A stretch of 45,398 bases of DNA, from the NCBI RefSeq assembly GCF_016405985.1, contig NZ_JAEFCF010000043.1, forward strand, positions 1 through 45,398, in the 5' to 3' direction. Numbering within the stretch: position 1 is the stretch's first letter; the number at the start of each line of letters is the position of its first letter. The stretch comes from Paracoccus sp. IB05. Lineage in GTDB: Bacteria > Pseudomonadota > Alphaproteobacteria > Rhodobacterales > Rhodobacteraceae. Under the pieces are notes generated by a model that did not search any database, was not told the DNA's origin, and saw nothing but the letters and a program-made list of their open reading frames with translations. A program made the translations under genes and the position numbers. Positions 45,346 through 45,398 of this stretch are shown here, one piece after another.

Positions 45346-45397
45346 TGGACCTGTCCCGGTTCTGTTCCGGTCAGGTGCTCATGTTAGGCGGCCCTCT
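45346..45397 (+). repeat. Insertion-sequence terminal repeat (right window edge)
   Basis: The 52 bases starting TGGACCTGTCCCGG are the exact reverse complement of 1-52. They interrupt orfB of the IS3 element. The same end of the same IS therefore faces inward at both window edges. Confidence 0.85.
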
Positions 45398-45398
45398 G

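Noticed and set aside
1-45398. Composite transposon bounded by the terminal repeats
   Set aside because: The interior is core housekeeping DNA and the window edges coincide with the repeats. A contig break at a multicopy IS is simpler.
1-45398. CRISPR arrays or known defence genes
   Set aside because: No regularly spaced repeats with unique spacers and no Cas, restriction, toxin-antitoxin or other familiar defence genes were seen.

Overview
The window is a stretch of GC-rich alphaproteobacterial chromosome, most likely from the Rhodobacteraceae/Paracoccaceae (Rhodobacter, Paracoccus and relatives). The evidence is the yceD-rpmF-plsX-fabH-ihfA-merR order, a long-form dCTP deaminase, the trpG-trpD / trpC-moaC-moeA-lexA order, a GTTC-N7-GTTC SOS box in front of lexA, a stand-alone pterin methyltransferase next to an MTHFR-like gene, and the short palindromic intergenic repeats typical of this family. 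All functional calls come from reading the translated sequence; no database search was run.

Layout. (1) 1-1250: a broken P4-type integrase next to the 3' end of guaA, with clustered ATACCGTC repeats between them; this is the edge of a genomic island in a known hotspot. (2) 1252-16141: core genes. These are guaA and dcd; tRNA-Pro; merR, ihfA, fabH, plsX, rpmF and yceD in one leftward block; bamE; msrB; an OlsB-like acyltransferase; a leftward methyl-folate operon; ppx and rlmE; a structured intergenic region; and tRNA-Leu(CAA). (3) 16142-18596: a decayed island remnant at the tRNA-Leu 3' end, made of a frameshifted integrase cut by a degenerate IS5-family element. (4) 18597-25337: lexA, moeA, moaC, trpC, ung, an unassigned 0.8-kb gap, trpD and trpG. 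(5) 25530-30036: a small secreted protein, an RTX protein, dtd, a PfkB sugar kinase and purC. (6) 30225-36488: a leftward operon of TelA, XpaC, SPFH-GYF, zinc-ribbon membrane, DUF2927 lipoprotein and DUF4241-like proteins, headed by an unlisted 27-residue membrane microprotein. (7) 36949-43736: rluB, tadA, a CBS protein, a metallo-beta-lactamase-fold hydrolase, gatC-gatA, a lipoprotein and an AmpD-like amidase. (8) 43769-45398: rnpB, an IS5 remnant, and an IS3-family element carrying two odd palindromic insertions and cut by another IS.

The first 52 bases and bases 45346-45397 are inverted copies of one IS end. The left copy interrupts the integrase and the right copy interrupts IS3 orfB, so the window looks like a complete contig bounded by two copies of one IS.

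The least described biology is the TelA/XpaC/SPFH/zinc-ribbon operon with its microprotein (30225-36488), which looks like an envelope-stress module combining parts found separately elsewhere. Other items for a second look are the structured region 15700-15890, the ATACCGTC array beside guaA, and the palindromes inside the IS3 element.
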